Assembly (NCBI RefSeq): GCF_023617245.1
Contig: NZ_CP067396.1
Coordinates: 4,925,001-4,989,000 of the forward strand
Source: Lysobacter enzymogenes
GTDB lineage: Bacteria; Pseudomonadota; Gammaproteobacteria; Xanthomonadales; Xanthomonadaceae
Reading direction: 5' to 3'
DNA length: 64,000 nucleotides
Position numbers and translations under genes: made by a program
The notes under the pieces: model-generated
What the model saw: the letters and a program-made list of their open reading frames with translations, nothing else
Databases searched by the model: none
Told to the model about the DNA's origin: nothing
Part shown: in pieces, positions 36,245-47,225 of the stretch
Layout of the letters: every line of letters begins with the position of its first letter
Numbering within the stretch: position 1 is the stretch's first letter

Positions 36245-39181
36245 TCAGAAGCGCTGGGTGTACTTCATGTACACGAAGCGGCCGATGTCGAAGCTGCCGT
36301 TGTAGACGAAGCTGCTGTTCGGCTGGCTGTACATGGTCTGGCCGATGTGGTCGAACACGTTGTTCGCGCCCAGCGCCACGGTGGCGTTCCACGGAGTGTT
36401 GTAGCGGACCTGCACGTCGTGGAAGGTGTTGGCGCCCACTTCGCGGACCGGCACGATGCCGCGGTACGAGGACTGGTAGTTCGGCTTGTTGCACTCCGGA
36501 CCGCCGTCGAGATCGTACGCGCACTCTTCCTTCAGGCCGCCGTAGTAACGGATGCCCCAGCTCGCGCCGAAGTCGCCGCGGCTCCAGTCGGCGTTGAAGT
36601 TCGAACGCACGCGGAAGTTGCTCGCGCCGTCGGCCACCCAGCTGGTGCGCTGCTCGACCGGGGTATTGGCTTCGCCGTCGCGCTTGTACTCGGAGTAGTC
36701 GACGTAGGTCGTCTTCCAGGTGAAGGCGAAGTTGCCGTACGCGGTGTCGGCCAGGCGGTAGGAGATGCCCAGGTCGTAGCCCGCGGTCTCCTGGTAGCCG
36801 GCGTTGATCAGCGTGCGGGTCACGTCGACGACCTGGCCCTGGTTCAGCGGATCGGTGTCGCGGACGAAGCGGTCGCAGGCCGAGTCGATGCCGAGCACGT
36901 AGCAGTTGTTCAGGATCGAGGTGACGGTCTCGGACGCGATCACGTTCTCGATCTTGATCTTCCACCAATCCAGGCTGATGTCGAAGCCGCTGAACCAGCT
37001 CGGGCTGTAGACGAAGCCGATGTTGGTCGACTTGGAGGTCTCGGGCTTCAACAGCGGGTTGGAACCGGACAGGAACGCGCTGTCGGACTGGGCATTCGGG
37101 CCGGTGGCCGGATTGCCGCCCGCGGCGGCCTGGCGGAAGTTCGCCGGGACCACGCCCGCGCAACGCTGCGCGACCTGGCCGTTGCGCACGGCCGCGCCGA
37201 ACAGGGTGTCGCACGGATCGGTGTAGTTGTCGAAACTCTCGCCGACGCCGCCGTACAGATCGTTCACGGTCGGGGCGCGGAAGCCCGTCGCGTAGGTGCC
37301 GCGGACCAGCAGGTCGTCGATCGGCTTCCACTTCAGGCTGAACTTGCCGTTGGTGGTGTCGCCGAAGGTGTCGTAGTCGGAGTAGCGGCCGGCGATGTTG
37401 AACGACAGCTCCTTCGCGAAGGCCACATCCGACAGCACCGGCACGGCCAGTTCGACGTAGAACTCGTCGAGCGAGTAGCCGCCGTGGGTGGAGCTGCCGG
37501 CCAGATCCGAGCTCAGGCCCGACTGCAGCAGGGCGTCCGGCTCGTAGTTGGCGGTTTCCTTGCGGTGCTCGTAACCCGCGGCCAGGCCGAGGTCGCCCGC
37601 CGGCAGCGTGGCGAGCACGCCGCTGAGGTTGAGGCTGTAGACCTGGGTCTTGTTGGTGTAGCTGTCGTGGGTCGGCAGGAACAGGTACTTCTGCAGTTCC
37701 GGATTGCTCAGCGCGCCCGGACCGTTGGAGTCCGGACCCAGCAGCGGGTTCCACGCCAGGCAGCCGGCGATCGGCGCATCCGGAGTGCCGCAGCGGGCGA
37801 CGCCGCCGGCGTCGACGAACGACGGGCCCAGGGCCTTCTCGACGTTCGGCAGGAACAGGTTGCCGGTGCCGGTCTTGCTGCCCTTGTTCTGGTTGTAGAG
37901 GTAGCTCGCGTCCCAGTCCCAGGTCTTGCCGGCCAGTTCGAAGGAACCTTCCAGGCCGCCGCTGAAGCGATAGGTGCTCAGCTCGGACTTGGTCTGGCGC
38001 GGCATTTCCCAGGTGCGGCGGATGACGTTGGCGTCGTAGCCCAGCGGGTTGAACGCGCTGCTGCCCTTCAGGCTCAGGTCGCCGTCGTAGCGGCCGAAGC
38101 CGACCGAGCGGAACGGATAGCCGGCGATCTGCTGGGTGGCTTCGCGATCCGTGTAGAGGATGTCGGCCTTGGCGCGCAGGTTGTCGGTGATGTCGAACTC
38201 GGCGTTGGCGAACACCGAACGACGCTCCAGGCCGGTCGAGAGATACATCTGCTCGTTCGGATTGGACAGGTCGTTGATGTCGGTCTCGTGGAAGTTGCCC
38301 AGCGAGCCGGTGCTCGTGCTGCCGCGGTTGGCGGTGTACGAGATGTCGTCCTTCGGATTCAGCGGGGTCTGGCGGTTGTCGATCAACGCGCCCCACTGGG
38401 TGATGCCGTTCCAGCCGTTGTCGTCGCCGGCGACCGGCGAGGGATGGCCGCGGCCGTTCGGGTAGCGGGTGAAGGAACGATCCTTGGCCATGACCGGATC
38501 TTCCTTGCTGTACTCGGCGCCCAAGGTCACCGAACCGCGCTCACCGGTCTGGCCGATGACGAAGTTGTAGGTTTCCTTGTTGCCGTCGCCCTGGCCGTAC
38601 TGGCCGAGGTAGGCGCTGCCTTCCAGGCCGTCGAAGCGCTTGCGGGTGATGATGTTGACCACGCCGGCGATCGCGTCGGAGCCGTACAGCGCCGAGGCGC
38701 CGTCGGTCAGCACTTCGATGCGCTCGATGATCGAGGTCGGGATCGAAGCCAGGTCGGAATAGCCGCTGGAGCTGATGCCCATGCGCTTGCCGTCGATCAG
38801 CACCAGGGTGCGTTCCGGACCGAGGTTGCGCAGGTCGACGTACTGGCCGCCCACGTTCTCGCCCGAGGCGAGCGCGTCGGCGCGCGAGATCGCCGGCGAA
38901 CCGGTGGCGGTGATGTTCTGGACGATGTCGGCGACGGAAGTGAAACCCTGCTTCTGGATTTCGGCGCGCGACATGGTGACGACCGGCTGCGACGTCTCCA
39001 GGTTGGCTTGGCGGATGCGCGAACCGGTCACCTCGATGCGATCGAGAGTGGTGGGGGTCTTGGAGGCATCGGCTTCCTGAGCGCCGGCGATCGCCGGGAC
39101 CAGTGCCGACACAAGCGCCGCGGCGATGGCGGACGGCAGAACGCCGTACCGCGCCGTGGGGCGCAGACTACGATGGTTCAT
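36245..39181 (-). CDS. Large TonB-dependent receptor
   Basis: A 978-residue outer-membrane receptor. The signal peptide ends AIAGAQEAD near residue 35, followed by TPTTLDRIEVTGSRIRQANLE, the TonB-box/plug entry typical of the expanded xanthomonad receptor family. Plug motifs are VNIITRKRFDG and DGASALYGSDAIAGVV. The barrel ends in YTQRF with a terminal Phe. Several barrel loops have Cys pairs (CGTPDAPIAGC, CDTLFG...RCAG, NNCYVLGIDSAC). Such receptors import peptides, plant carbohydrates or other nutrients; the ligand here is unknown. A terminator follows and a 1.1-kb unusual region precedes it. Confidence 0.94.
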   Translation of the reverse strand: MNHRSLRPTARYGVLPSAIAAALVSALVPAIAGAQEADASKTPTTLDRIEVTGSRIRQANLETSQPVVTMSRAEIQKQGFTSVADIVQNITATGSPAISRADALASGENVGGQYVDLRNLGPERTLVLIDGKRMGISSSGYSDLASIPTSIIERIEVLTDGASALYGSDAIAGVVNIITRKRFDGLEGSAYLGQYGQGDGNKETYNFVIGQTGERGSVTLGAEYSKEDPVMAKDRSFTRYPNGRGHPSPVAGDDNGWNGITQWGALIDNRQTPLNPKDDISYTANRGSTSTGSLGNFHETDINDLSNPNEQMYLSTGLERRSVFANAEFDITDNLRAKADILYTDREATQQIAGYPFRSVGFGRYDGDLSLKGSSAFNPLGYDANVIRRTWEMPRQTKSELSTYRFSGGLEGSFELAGKTWDWDASYLYNQNKGSKTGTGNLFLPNVEKALGPSFVDAGGVARCGTPDAPIAGCLAWNPLLGPDSNGPGALSNPELQKYLFLPTHDSYTNKTQVYSLNLSGVLATLPAGDLGLAAGYEHRKETANYEPDALLQSGLSSDLAGSSTHGGYSLDEFYVELAVPVLSDVAFAKELSFNIAGRYSDYDTFGDTTNGKFSLKWKPIDDLLVRGTYATGFRAPTVNDLYGGVGESFDNYTDPCDTLFGAAVRNGQVAQRCAGVVPANFRQAAAGGNPATGPNAQSDSAFLSGSNPLLKPETSKSTNIGFVYSPSWFSGFDISLDWWKIKIENVIASETVTSILNNCYVLGIDSACDRFVRDTDPLNQGQVVDVTRTLINAGYQETAGYDLGISYRLADTAYGNFAFTWKTTYVDYSEYKRDGEANTPVEQRTSWVADGASNFRVRSNFNADWSRGDFGASWGIRYYGGLKEECAYDLDGGPECNKPNYQSSYRGIVPVREVGANTFHDVQVRYNTPWNATVALGANNVFDHIGQTMYSQPNSSFVYNGSFDIGRFVYMKYTQRF

Positions 39182-39208
39182 CTATCTCTCTCCAGTAATC
39201 TCGTTATG

Positions 39209-39224
39209 GGCGTGTTAAAACGCC
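39209..39224. promoter_or_regulatory. Palindrome upstream of the TonB receptor
   Basis: GGCGTGTTAAAACGCC, arms GGCGT and ACGCC around TGTTAAAA-like centre, 28 bp before the receptor ATG and next to a TTGCAA -35-like box on the minus strand. Possible operator. Confidence 0.45.
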
Positions 39225-39686
39225 TTGCAAAAGTACGTTCGAAGTCTCCGCACTGCTTTGCGGGTGCCAACGGGAGACTTTGCGAAGTCAGGCGTGGAAG
39301 CCACTGTCATCGCATTCGAGAAAACGCGACGCACGCATGAAACGTGATGAATTCCCGGTGTTTTTGACCGTTCGCGGCGCATCGCCGCGATCGACGCGTG
39401 CGTAGCGGCGCGGCTTGCCGCGCATTGGCGAATCGCTTGCCGAATCCGTCGCGAATCTTTGCATCGCGTCTTTGCGCTGCGTGTCCGCTCGCGGAGAAGC
39501 CGCTGATTGTTGGTCGGCGCGCGCATACGCATGCGCTGCGATCCGTATCGACATCGATGCGCGCACGACGCGAGCGCGTCGCGTCGATGCAATCGCGACG
39601 CAGTGGATTCGAGCGATTTTCTCGGCATTTGCGCCGTTTGCGCGCATCGCGCTCGACGCGCGCGGATGCGAGTTCGCGCGTTCGAG

Positions 39687-39864
39687 CTGAACGAATCGTT
39701 CAGTCGGCGAGAAATCAGGGAGGGATCGAGATACGCGTGGCGATCGCATTCTTGCGATGCGGACACCAACGTCGATGCGACGCAACGAACGCAACGCAAC
39801 GCAACGCAACGCAACGCAACGAATGCTCAGCGCATCCGCGCTGCGACGCTGAACGATTCGTTCA
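39687..39864. promoter_or_regulatory. Paired 15-bp palindromes TGAACGAWTCGTTCA
   Basis: Two perfect dyads (39689-39703 with central A, 39850-39864 with central T) 161 bp apart. Apart from the central base they are identical and each is its own reverse complement. Size and symmetry suit a dimeric transcription factor. No other exact copy was noticed in the window. Confidence 0.5.
39782..39820 (+). repeat. GCAAC pentanucleotide repeat
   Basis: Six uninterrupted GCAAC units (39791-39820), preceded by one more copy and GAAC. The unit is not a multiple of three, so copy changes would alter any frame crossing it. It lies between the two palindromes. Confidence 0.85.
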
Positions 39865-40338
39865 TGCCCGCGCTGCTCTTGCATACGCACGCACGCATGC
39901 AAGCACGAACGCACCGCGAGCCCGCATTCGCGCACAAACGACGCGCGATGCAAACCGCCGCGCCGACGCAGCGTGTCGATCGATAAGTAAGGAGAGAGAA
40001 GAAACGACCCGCAAGGCGCGAAGGCGCGAGCGCGCCGGCCCGATGCCGCCGCCGAGGTCCGGCTGCGCGCGGTGCGCGCAGTCGAAACCTCGGGGCGTTG
40101 CTGCGGTGTCGCTGAAGTCCGGCCTACGGGGGGAGGCGGCTGGCGGTATCGGCTTGGCGGCGGCGCCGGATTCGCATCGGGCGGGCCGTGACACGGCGGA
40201 TACAGCGGGCTCGGAGGACTGCGTTTGCTGCGTTTGTTGCGAACTGTCGCTTCGGATCGTGTTGCCCGGCCAGGTTTCGGCCGTTTCGGAACGCGCTTCG
40301 GTGTTTCGTAACGCTTTCGTCGCCTGCGCCGGCCGGCG

Positions 40339-41262
40339 TCAGCTCGCCATCGCCAGCTTGCGCAACGGCACCGCCGAGACCACCGCCGCACGCGCGGCTT
40401 CGGCCTTGGCGGCCGCGGCGGCGCTGCGGTAACGCGTGGCCGAGGTGCCGAAACGGGCGCGGAAGGCGCGGGCGAAGCTGCAGCAGTTGTCGAAGCCGCT
40501 GGCGGCGGCGACCTCGCCGATCATCATCGAGGTGTTCTTCAACAAGTCCGCGGCATGTTCCAGGCGCATGCGCGCGGAGGCGGCCTGGGGGCTCTCCTCG
40601 TACAGACTGTGGAAGGTCTTGGAGAAGTACCAGCTCGAGAAGCTGGTCAGCTCGGCCAGTTCGCTGATGCGCACGACCCGGTCGCAGTTGCCTTCCAGGT
40701 ACAGGCGGGCGCGCTGGAGGCGGCCGAAGACCTGGCGCTTGCGGCTGCGCGAACGGCCCGGGCAACGCTGGATGCGCGCGGTCAGCTCGCGCTGGACGCC
40801 GGCCAGGTGCAGCAGGATCGGACGCAGGGCGTTCAGATCGAAGCCGGTGTCGGCCTCGCCGTTGCGGGCATGGGCCTGGCGCCACAGGCGCAGGGCGATG
40901 CGCGCGTCGTGCCGGTTCATGCGGCCGCGGCCGGCGTACAGGGTGCTGTCGGCCAGGCGGGCCATCGCCTTGATCGCGTCCGGGGTCAGGTTCAGGCCGA
41001 TGCAGACGCCGTAACGGTCGGCCTGCAGCACCGGCTTGGAGTCGCGCTCGAACGCGATCCAGTCGCCGCGCTTGAGGCGGAACTTGCCCTCTTTGGCTTC
41101 GACCCACGAGCTGCCGCGCAGCTGGACCCATATCGAGAAGTGAGTCCCGGACAACTGGGCGCTGCCCAGTCGCGAGACACCGACGCAACTTGCCTGAGCG
41201 GAGTGATCCTGCGCGTCCAGCTGCAGCAGCTGTCCGCGATCCGCCCACAATGCTTGCTCCAT
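40339..41262 (-). CDS. AraC family transcriptional regulator
   Basis: A 307-residue regulator. An N-terminal beta-rich half (THFSIWVQLRGSSWVEAKEG, DWIAFERDSKP) is followed by an AraC-type double HTH: VVRISELAELTSFSSWYFSK and MMIGEVAAASGFDNCCSFARAFRARFGTSATRYR (quoted in part). It shares orientation with the TonB receptor 1.1 kb downstream and with the winged-helix regulator upstream. A target cannot be named, but the palindromes in between make the receptor a candidate. The last residues (PLRKLAMAS) are family-atypical. Confidence 0.9.
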   Translation of the reverse strand: MEQALWADRGQLLQLDAQDHSAQASCVGVSRLGSAQLSGTHFSIWVQLRGSSWVEAKEGKFRLKRGDWIAFERDSKPVLQADRYGVCIGLNLTPDAIKAMARLADSTLYAGRGRMNRHDARIALRLWRQAHARNGEADTGFDLNALRPILLHLAGVQRELTARIQRCPGRSRSRKRQVFGRLQRARLYLEGNCDRVVRISELAELTSFSSWYFSKTFHSLYEESPQAASARMRLEHAADLLKNTSMMIGEVAAASGFDNCCSFARAFRARFGTSATRYRSAAAAAKAEAARAAVVSAVPLRKLAMAS

Positions 41263-41406
41263 TGGTCCACCTCATTTGCGGGGAATGAGGTTTTTATTTG
41301 CGCGAGCAACGAACCCCGGCGCAGGAAATTTGACGGAGAGTTAGGCGAATTCGGAACGATGTCACATCCGACGAACTTCCGAAAGGTCTTTTCCCAACCA
41401 GATCAA

Positions 41407-43761
41407 TCAGTTGAGCCAGCCGGGAACGAAGGTCTTCGGTTCCTCGGGCAGGTCCATGTAACCGATATCCGCGCCGTCCCACTTGGCCAGGGCCAGATAG
41501 ACGGTGTCGCCGCGCGGGCTCAGGCTGAATCCATTGATCGCCGAGCGCCGGCTTTGGTCCAGGCACAGCACCGAGGGCGGCAGTTCCGGGGTGGCCATCC
41601 GCCGCATCAGCGACAGGCAGGTCGGCTGCTGGTCCATGTAGCGCAGCTCGCCGGTGGCGACCGCGACGTCCCACAGCCGGTAGCGGTCGGCGACCGGTTC
41701 GCTGTCGTCGATCTGGCGGATGCTGGCCGCGGCCAGGCCCAGGTCGGCCTGCCACAGCCCGGACTGGGTCTGGCGGGCAAACAGCAGGCGGTTGTGGGCC
41801 GGGTCGGCCTTGGCTTCGACCACGTCGTCGATCGCCGCCAGCAGCTTCCACGGCGAGCGGCTGCGGTCGAACAGGTGCAGGCGCAGGCGGCCGTCGCCGG
41901 CGCCGGCCAGCACCAGCATCCGGTTCGGATCGGGCAGTTGCATGGCCTGGATCGGCTCGTCCACCGGCGCCGGCAGGCGGGTGACCCGGCCGCTCGCGGG
42001 GATCACCTCGAAGATCACGTTGCGCCCGTCCGCGTCCGGCCCGACCACGCTGACCCGGCCGCTGTCGGCCGACCACGAGGCGCCGTAGCGGGTGCCCGGG
42101 GTCACCCCCGGCAGCATGCGCAGCGAATCGGGCTGGTCCAGGTCGGCCCACCACAGGTGGTTGCTGCCGGAGCGGTCGGAGAAGAACACGATCTGGCGCC
42201 CGTCCGGGGCCACCGCCGGCAGCATGTCGCGCGCCGAGGACGGGAACAGCGGGTCGACCACGTGCACCGCGCCCTTGGAGGTGTCGCCCAGCACCACCCG
42301 GAACAGGCCGAAGTACGGCTTGCGCTGGACGAAGGCCGCGGCCGGGCGCGAGGCCGCCACCGCCGGGAACTGCGCCGACTCGATGCCCAAGTCGCGGGCC
42401 TGGCCGGTTTCCAGGTCCAGCCGATACAGGCGGGTGTCGCCGTCGATCATGCGTCCGAACAGGATGCTGCGGCTGTCCGGCAGCCAGTCCCAGCCGCGCA
42501 CGTCGGCGCTGAGCTGGCTCAGGCGCTCGGCCGTGCCGCCCTCGGCCGGCAGGCGCCAGAAGTCGCCCTGGGGGTTGTTGCGCAGGAACACGATCCAGCG
42601 CCCGTCGGGCGAGAACCGCGGCGACAGGTCGAGGTTGCCGGCGCCGGTGCGGTACGGCACCGCGCGCCATTCGCCGCTGGCCAGGTCGAGCACGCGCATC
42701 CCGACGATGCCCTGGGCGGTCTGCATGCTGCCGAAGATCAGGCCGCGGCCGTCCGGGGTCCATTCGAAGGTCGGCGGGTTGCGCGGGTCGCAATCGCCGA
42801 TCTCGCGCTCGGCGCCGCCGTTGGCCGCGATCAGCAGGACCTTGCACGCGCGCGCCGGGTCGACCCGCAGGAACGCGATCGAGCGTCCGTCCGGCGACCA
42901 CGCCGGGGCGCTGTCCTCGGCCAGCCCGCTGGGCCGGGTCAGCTGGCGCGGCGGGGTCTGGTCGGTGGTCTGGACCAGGATCGCGGTACCGCGCTGGCCG
43001 TCGGGAATGGCGACATAGGCGACCAGGGCCGCGTCCGGCGACAGGGTCGGCTGGACTTCGAAGCCCGGCATCGAGGTGATCAGCCGGTACGGGCGCGCGG
43101 CATTGGCGACCCGGGCCGGGTCGAGCGCGGCCGGCACCGCGCCGGGCGCGTGCGCCTGCCGGGCCAGCGACCACCACACCAGCAGCACGACCAGGGCCAG
43201 CACCACCGCCACCGTGGCGACCAGCGAGCGCCAGGTGCCGCGCGGACGCGGCTGGTTCGGCAGCGGGACCGGTTCGATCCGCTCGGCGCGCGCGGCGGCG
43301 GGCGTGGCCACCGCGGCCGCAGCGCCGTCGGCACCCGCCGTCGCGACGCTCGCGCCCTCGCCCGCCGGCTCGGCCTCGCCGGCCGCGGCCGCCTGCTCCG
43401 GCACCAGCCAGCGCACCTTGGCCAGCAGCCGGTAACCGTTCTTGGCGATGGTCTCGATGTAGCGCGGGTTGCCGCGGTCCTCATCGAAGGCCTTGCGCAG
43501 CTGGGTCACCGCCTGGGTGACCACGTCGTCGGTCGGCAGGGTGTCGGGCCAGACCTCGGCCAGCAGCGCGTCGCGGCTGACCACCCGGTCGGCGTGATCG
43601 ACCAGCACCAGCAGCACGCCCATCGCCTTGGGCGTGATCCGGCGCGGCCGACGCGCCCCCGGCGCGCGGATCTCGCGCAAGGGGATGTCGACCACGCAAT
43701 CGCCTACCCGCAGGTGCTCGGCGGGCAAGGACGGCGTGGATGGCTCGTGGGTTCGCGGCAT
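41407..43761 (-). CDS. CadC-like winged-helix regulator with periplasmic beta-propeller
   Basis: A 784-residue transmembrane regulator. Residues about 15-115 form an OmpR/PhoB-type winged helix (RRITPKAMGVLLVLVDHADR, VVTQAVTQLRKAFDEDRGNP, YIETIAKNGYRLLA). An Ala/Pro-rich linker leads to one TM helix near 183-203 (SLVATVAVVLALVVLLVWWS). The C-terminal 570 residues carry PD40/TolB-type propeller repeats (WSPDGRSIAFLR, FSPDGRWIVFLR, VAPDGRQIVFFSDRSGS). The plan is that of one-component sensors like CadC, with a periplasmic sensing domain. No direct target is apparent. It precedes the AraC gene in the same direction, with a 144-bp gap. Confidence 0.9.
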   Translation of the reverse strand: MPRTHEPSTPSLPAEHLRVGDCVVDIPLREIRAPGARRPRRITPKAMGVLLVLVDHADRVVSRDALLAEVWPDTLPTDDVVTQAVTQLRKAFDEDRGNPRYIETIAKNGYRLLAKVRWLVPEQAAAAGEAEPAGEGASVATAGADGAAAAVATPAAARAERIEPVPLPNQPRPRGTWRSLVATVAVVLALVVLLVWWSLARQAHAPGAVPAALDPARVANAARPYRLITSMPGFEVQPTLSPDAALVAYVAIPDGQRGTAILVQTTDQTPPRQLTRPSGLAEDSAPAWSPDGRSIAFLRVDPARACKVLLIAANGGAEREIGDCDPRNPPTFEWTPDGRGLIFGSMQTAQGIVGMRVLDLASGEWRAVPYRTGAGNLDLSPRFSPDGRWIVFLRNNPQGDFWRLPAEGGTAERLSQLSADVRGWDWLPDSRSILFGRMIDGDTRLYRLDLETGQARDLGIESAQFPAVAASRPAAAFVQRKPYFGLFRVVLGDTSKGAVHVVDPLFPSSARDMLPAVAPDGRQIVFFSDRSGSNHLWWADLDQPDSLRMLPGVTPGTRYGASWSADSGRVSVVGPDADGRNVIFEVIPASGRVTRLPAPVDEPIQAMQLPDPNRMLVLAGAGDGRLRLHLFDRSRSPWKLLAAIDDVVEAKADPAHNRLLFARQTQSGLWQADLGLAAASIRQIDDSEPVADRYRLWDVAVATGELRYMDQQPTCLSLMRRMATPELPPSVLCLDQSRRSAINGFSLSPRGDTVYLALAKWDGADIGYMDLPEEPKTFVPGWLN

Positions 43762-44139
43762 GAATCCTGCTGATGGTGCGCACTTGCCCGCGGTGGGTCA
43801 TGTGCCTGAACGCCTAGGCACAAGACCGACCAACCGACATATCCGGCATGGCGCGGTGGCGCGATCGGAAAGGCGCGCCGACACTGCTTGTTCTAGCCGC
43901 CTATTCTAGCCCCCGCCAAGCCGCGCCGCCCCGGTCCGCAACGTCGCAGGGGCGGCTTTGGGGCCGGAAACGCCGAAACGTATCGTTCCAAAACGCGCGC
44001 GCCGGCACGTGTTCATGTGTAACGCACCGCAGCTACACCGATTACGTCATCACGCTGCGAATCGCGTGCCTTTGTGACAGCGTTTCGCCCCCGTTCAGGC
44101 GTTCAGCTCCGCGGCGCCCGTCAGGCGCACGATCCGCGC
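43762..44139. other. Intergenic region without recognised gene
   Basis: Between the winged-helix regulator start and the end of the channel gene. Contains an AACG/CGTT-rich patch (about 43970-44000) that could hold the regulator promoter. No repeat or protein-like frame. Confidence 0.5.
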
Positions 44140-44820
44140 CTACGGCCGCGGCTGCCGCAGCATGGTCAGCCCGATCAGCCGCGACACCACCGCCGCGATG
44201 TAGCCGACCCCGGCGAACTGCTCGAACATGGTCAGCACGCGCGCCGCCGGCGACATCGGCAGGATGTCGCCGAGGCCGACCGCGGAAAGGTTGGTGAAGC
44301 TCAGGAACAGCAGTTCCAGCCAGGTGCGCGGCTCGCCCGGCCGCTGCGCGCCGACGAAGCTGTCCGGATACCACGCCTGGCAGACCAGAAAGGCGTAAGC
44401 GAAGCCCCAGGCCAAGAGAGTGAACGTGGCCCCGGCCGCGAACAGCTCGTCGGCGGTGACCTTGTGGTCGCTCATCATGTAAGCGATCAACGCGCCCGCC
44501 GCATAGAAATACAGCGCCGCCTCCAGCGCCGAGGACAGCACCAGCAACCCGGGGCTGGCGAACAGCACCGACAGCACCGACAGCGCGAACGCGGGGATCG
44601 CGATGATCCATGCGATCCACTTGATCGCCGGACTGCGGTTGACCACCCACACCGCCAGCGCCAACACCAGCACCCCGAACGCGCCGAACACCACCCGCCC
44701 GCCGCCGGCGGGTTCGAACAGCGGATACACCGCCAGGCTCAGCAACTGCGCCGCCAGCAGGAACGCCGAGGGGTGGCGGCGGGCGAGAGCGCGCCATTTG
44801 AGGGAGGCGTAGCTGGGCAT
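44140..44820 (-). CDS. Two-TM potassium channel family protein
   Basis: A 226-residue inner-membrane protein. Four or more hydrophobic segments precede a pore region with SAVGLGDILP near residue 180, a variant of the TVGYGD filter (Leu instead of Tyr/Phe). The last helix (EQFAGVGYIAAVVSRLIGL) is typical of Ion_trans_2 channels. No cytoplasmic RCK domain. K+ selectivity is probable but the filter change makes it less certain. It lies between the winged-helix regulator and thiC, all on the minus strand, separated from thiC by a hairpin-forming stretch. Confidence 0.88.
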   Translation of the reverse strand: MPSYASLKWRALARRHPSAFLLAAQLLSLAVYPLFEPAGGGRVVFGAFGVLVLALAVWVVNRSPAIKWIAWIIAIPAFALSVLSVLFASPGLLVLSSALEAALYFYAAGALIAYMMSDHKVTADELFAAGATFTLLAWGFAYAFLVCQAWYPDSFVGAQRPGEPRTWLELLFLSFTNLSAVGLGDILPMSPAARVLTMFEQFAGVGYIAAVVSRLIGLTMLRQPRP

Positions 44821-44831
44821 GGGGCTAGGGC

Positions 44832-45009
44832 GAGGAGTGAGCGGAGAGGAGTGAGGAACGAGAAGAAGCAGGCGACAGCATGCCCTGCTTTTGCTCGTTC
44901 CTCACGCCCCATCCGCTGCTCCCACGACCCGGCGCGCTCGGCGAAGACGAGCGATGAGCCGCAAGCAGCGAGGAGCCCCGCTTTCGCTCACTCCTCCCCG
45001 CTCACTCCT
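44832..45009. repeat. Inverted GAGGAGTGAGCGG repeats with internal hairpin
   Basis: GAGGAGTGAGCGGAGAGGAG (44832-44851) on the left and its near-complement CGCTCACTCCTCCCCGCTCA (44984-45003) on the right bracket a perfect 12-bp stem GTGAGGAACGAG / CTCGTTCCTCAC (44851-44862 with 44894-44905). The same GCTCACTCC words recur before ilvC at 57880-57914. It lies between thiC and the channel gene. Confidence 0.7.
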
Positions 45010-45018
45010 GCCGCGCCG

Positions 45019-46896
<1,878 letters not shown>

Positions 46897-47018
46897 GGAA
46901 ATTCGTCCGCTTTGGAGGGGCTTGTGAGGAAAAGCCGGCCGCACACCTGACGGTGCGGCGCTGCGAGCCGGAAGGCTCGCGCAAAGCGGGCGCGCGGACG
47001 CAGCGATCGCGTCCTGCG

Positions 47019-47110
47019 AAGCTTCCCTACGGCGGTCTCAACCGCATCAGGTTCGAAGGGACTGTCTCAACCGCGCGACCGTGCCGGCCCGCCGCGGTAC
47101 CCCCGCTTCA
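47019..47110 (-). promoter_or_regulatory. TPP riboswitch upstream of thiC
   Basis: On the minus strand the conserved THI-element blocks are present in order: GGGGTACCGC, GGTTGAGACAG (CTGAGA-type), CCTTCGAACCTGATGCGG and GCCGTAGGGAAG. They form the two helical arms of the thiamine diphosphate aptamer, ending about 125 bp before the thiC ATG. This is the standard arrangement for proteobacterial thiC. Confidence 0.93.
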
Positions 47111-47225
47111 AGTGCGCATTAGACCCGGAAACCGGCGCCGACGCCAATCCCGCCCGCGGCGATCTCCGTCGCAAGCCGGCGCGGCCCGCCTTGCCGGCGT
47201 CACGCGAGCTCGCTAGCGTGCTCGC

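Larger units (their letters stand above)
39182..40338. other. Long gene-free region between TonB receptor and AraC gene
   Basis: About 1.15 kb without a convincing gene. GC is visibly lower than in neighbours. Contents: an imperfect palindrome GGCGTGTTAAAACGCC (39209-39224) just upstream of the receptor start, two identical 15-bp palindromes TGAACGAWTCGTTCA (39689-39703 and 39850-39864), a GCAAC pentanucleotide repeat (39782-39820), and frequent GCATCG/CGATGC words. Long open frames occur on both strands but are Arg/Ala-rich and lack ribosome binding sites. Confidence 0.65.

Noticed and set aside
39288..40432. Long open frames on both strands in the gene-free region
   Set aside because: Translations are Arg/Ala-rich with no domain, no ribosome binding sites, and cross a pentanucleotide repeat; both strands are open because stops are rare in such DNA.
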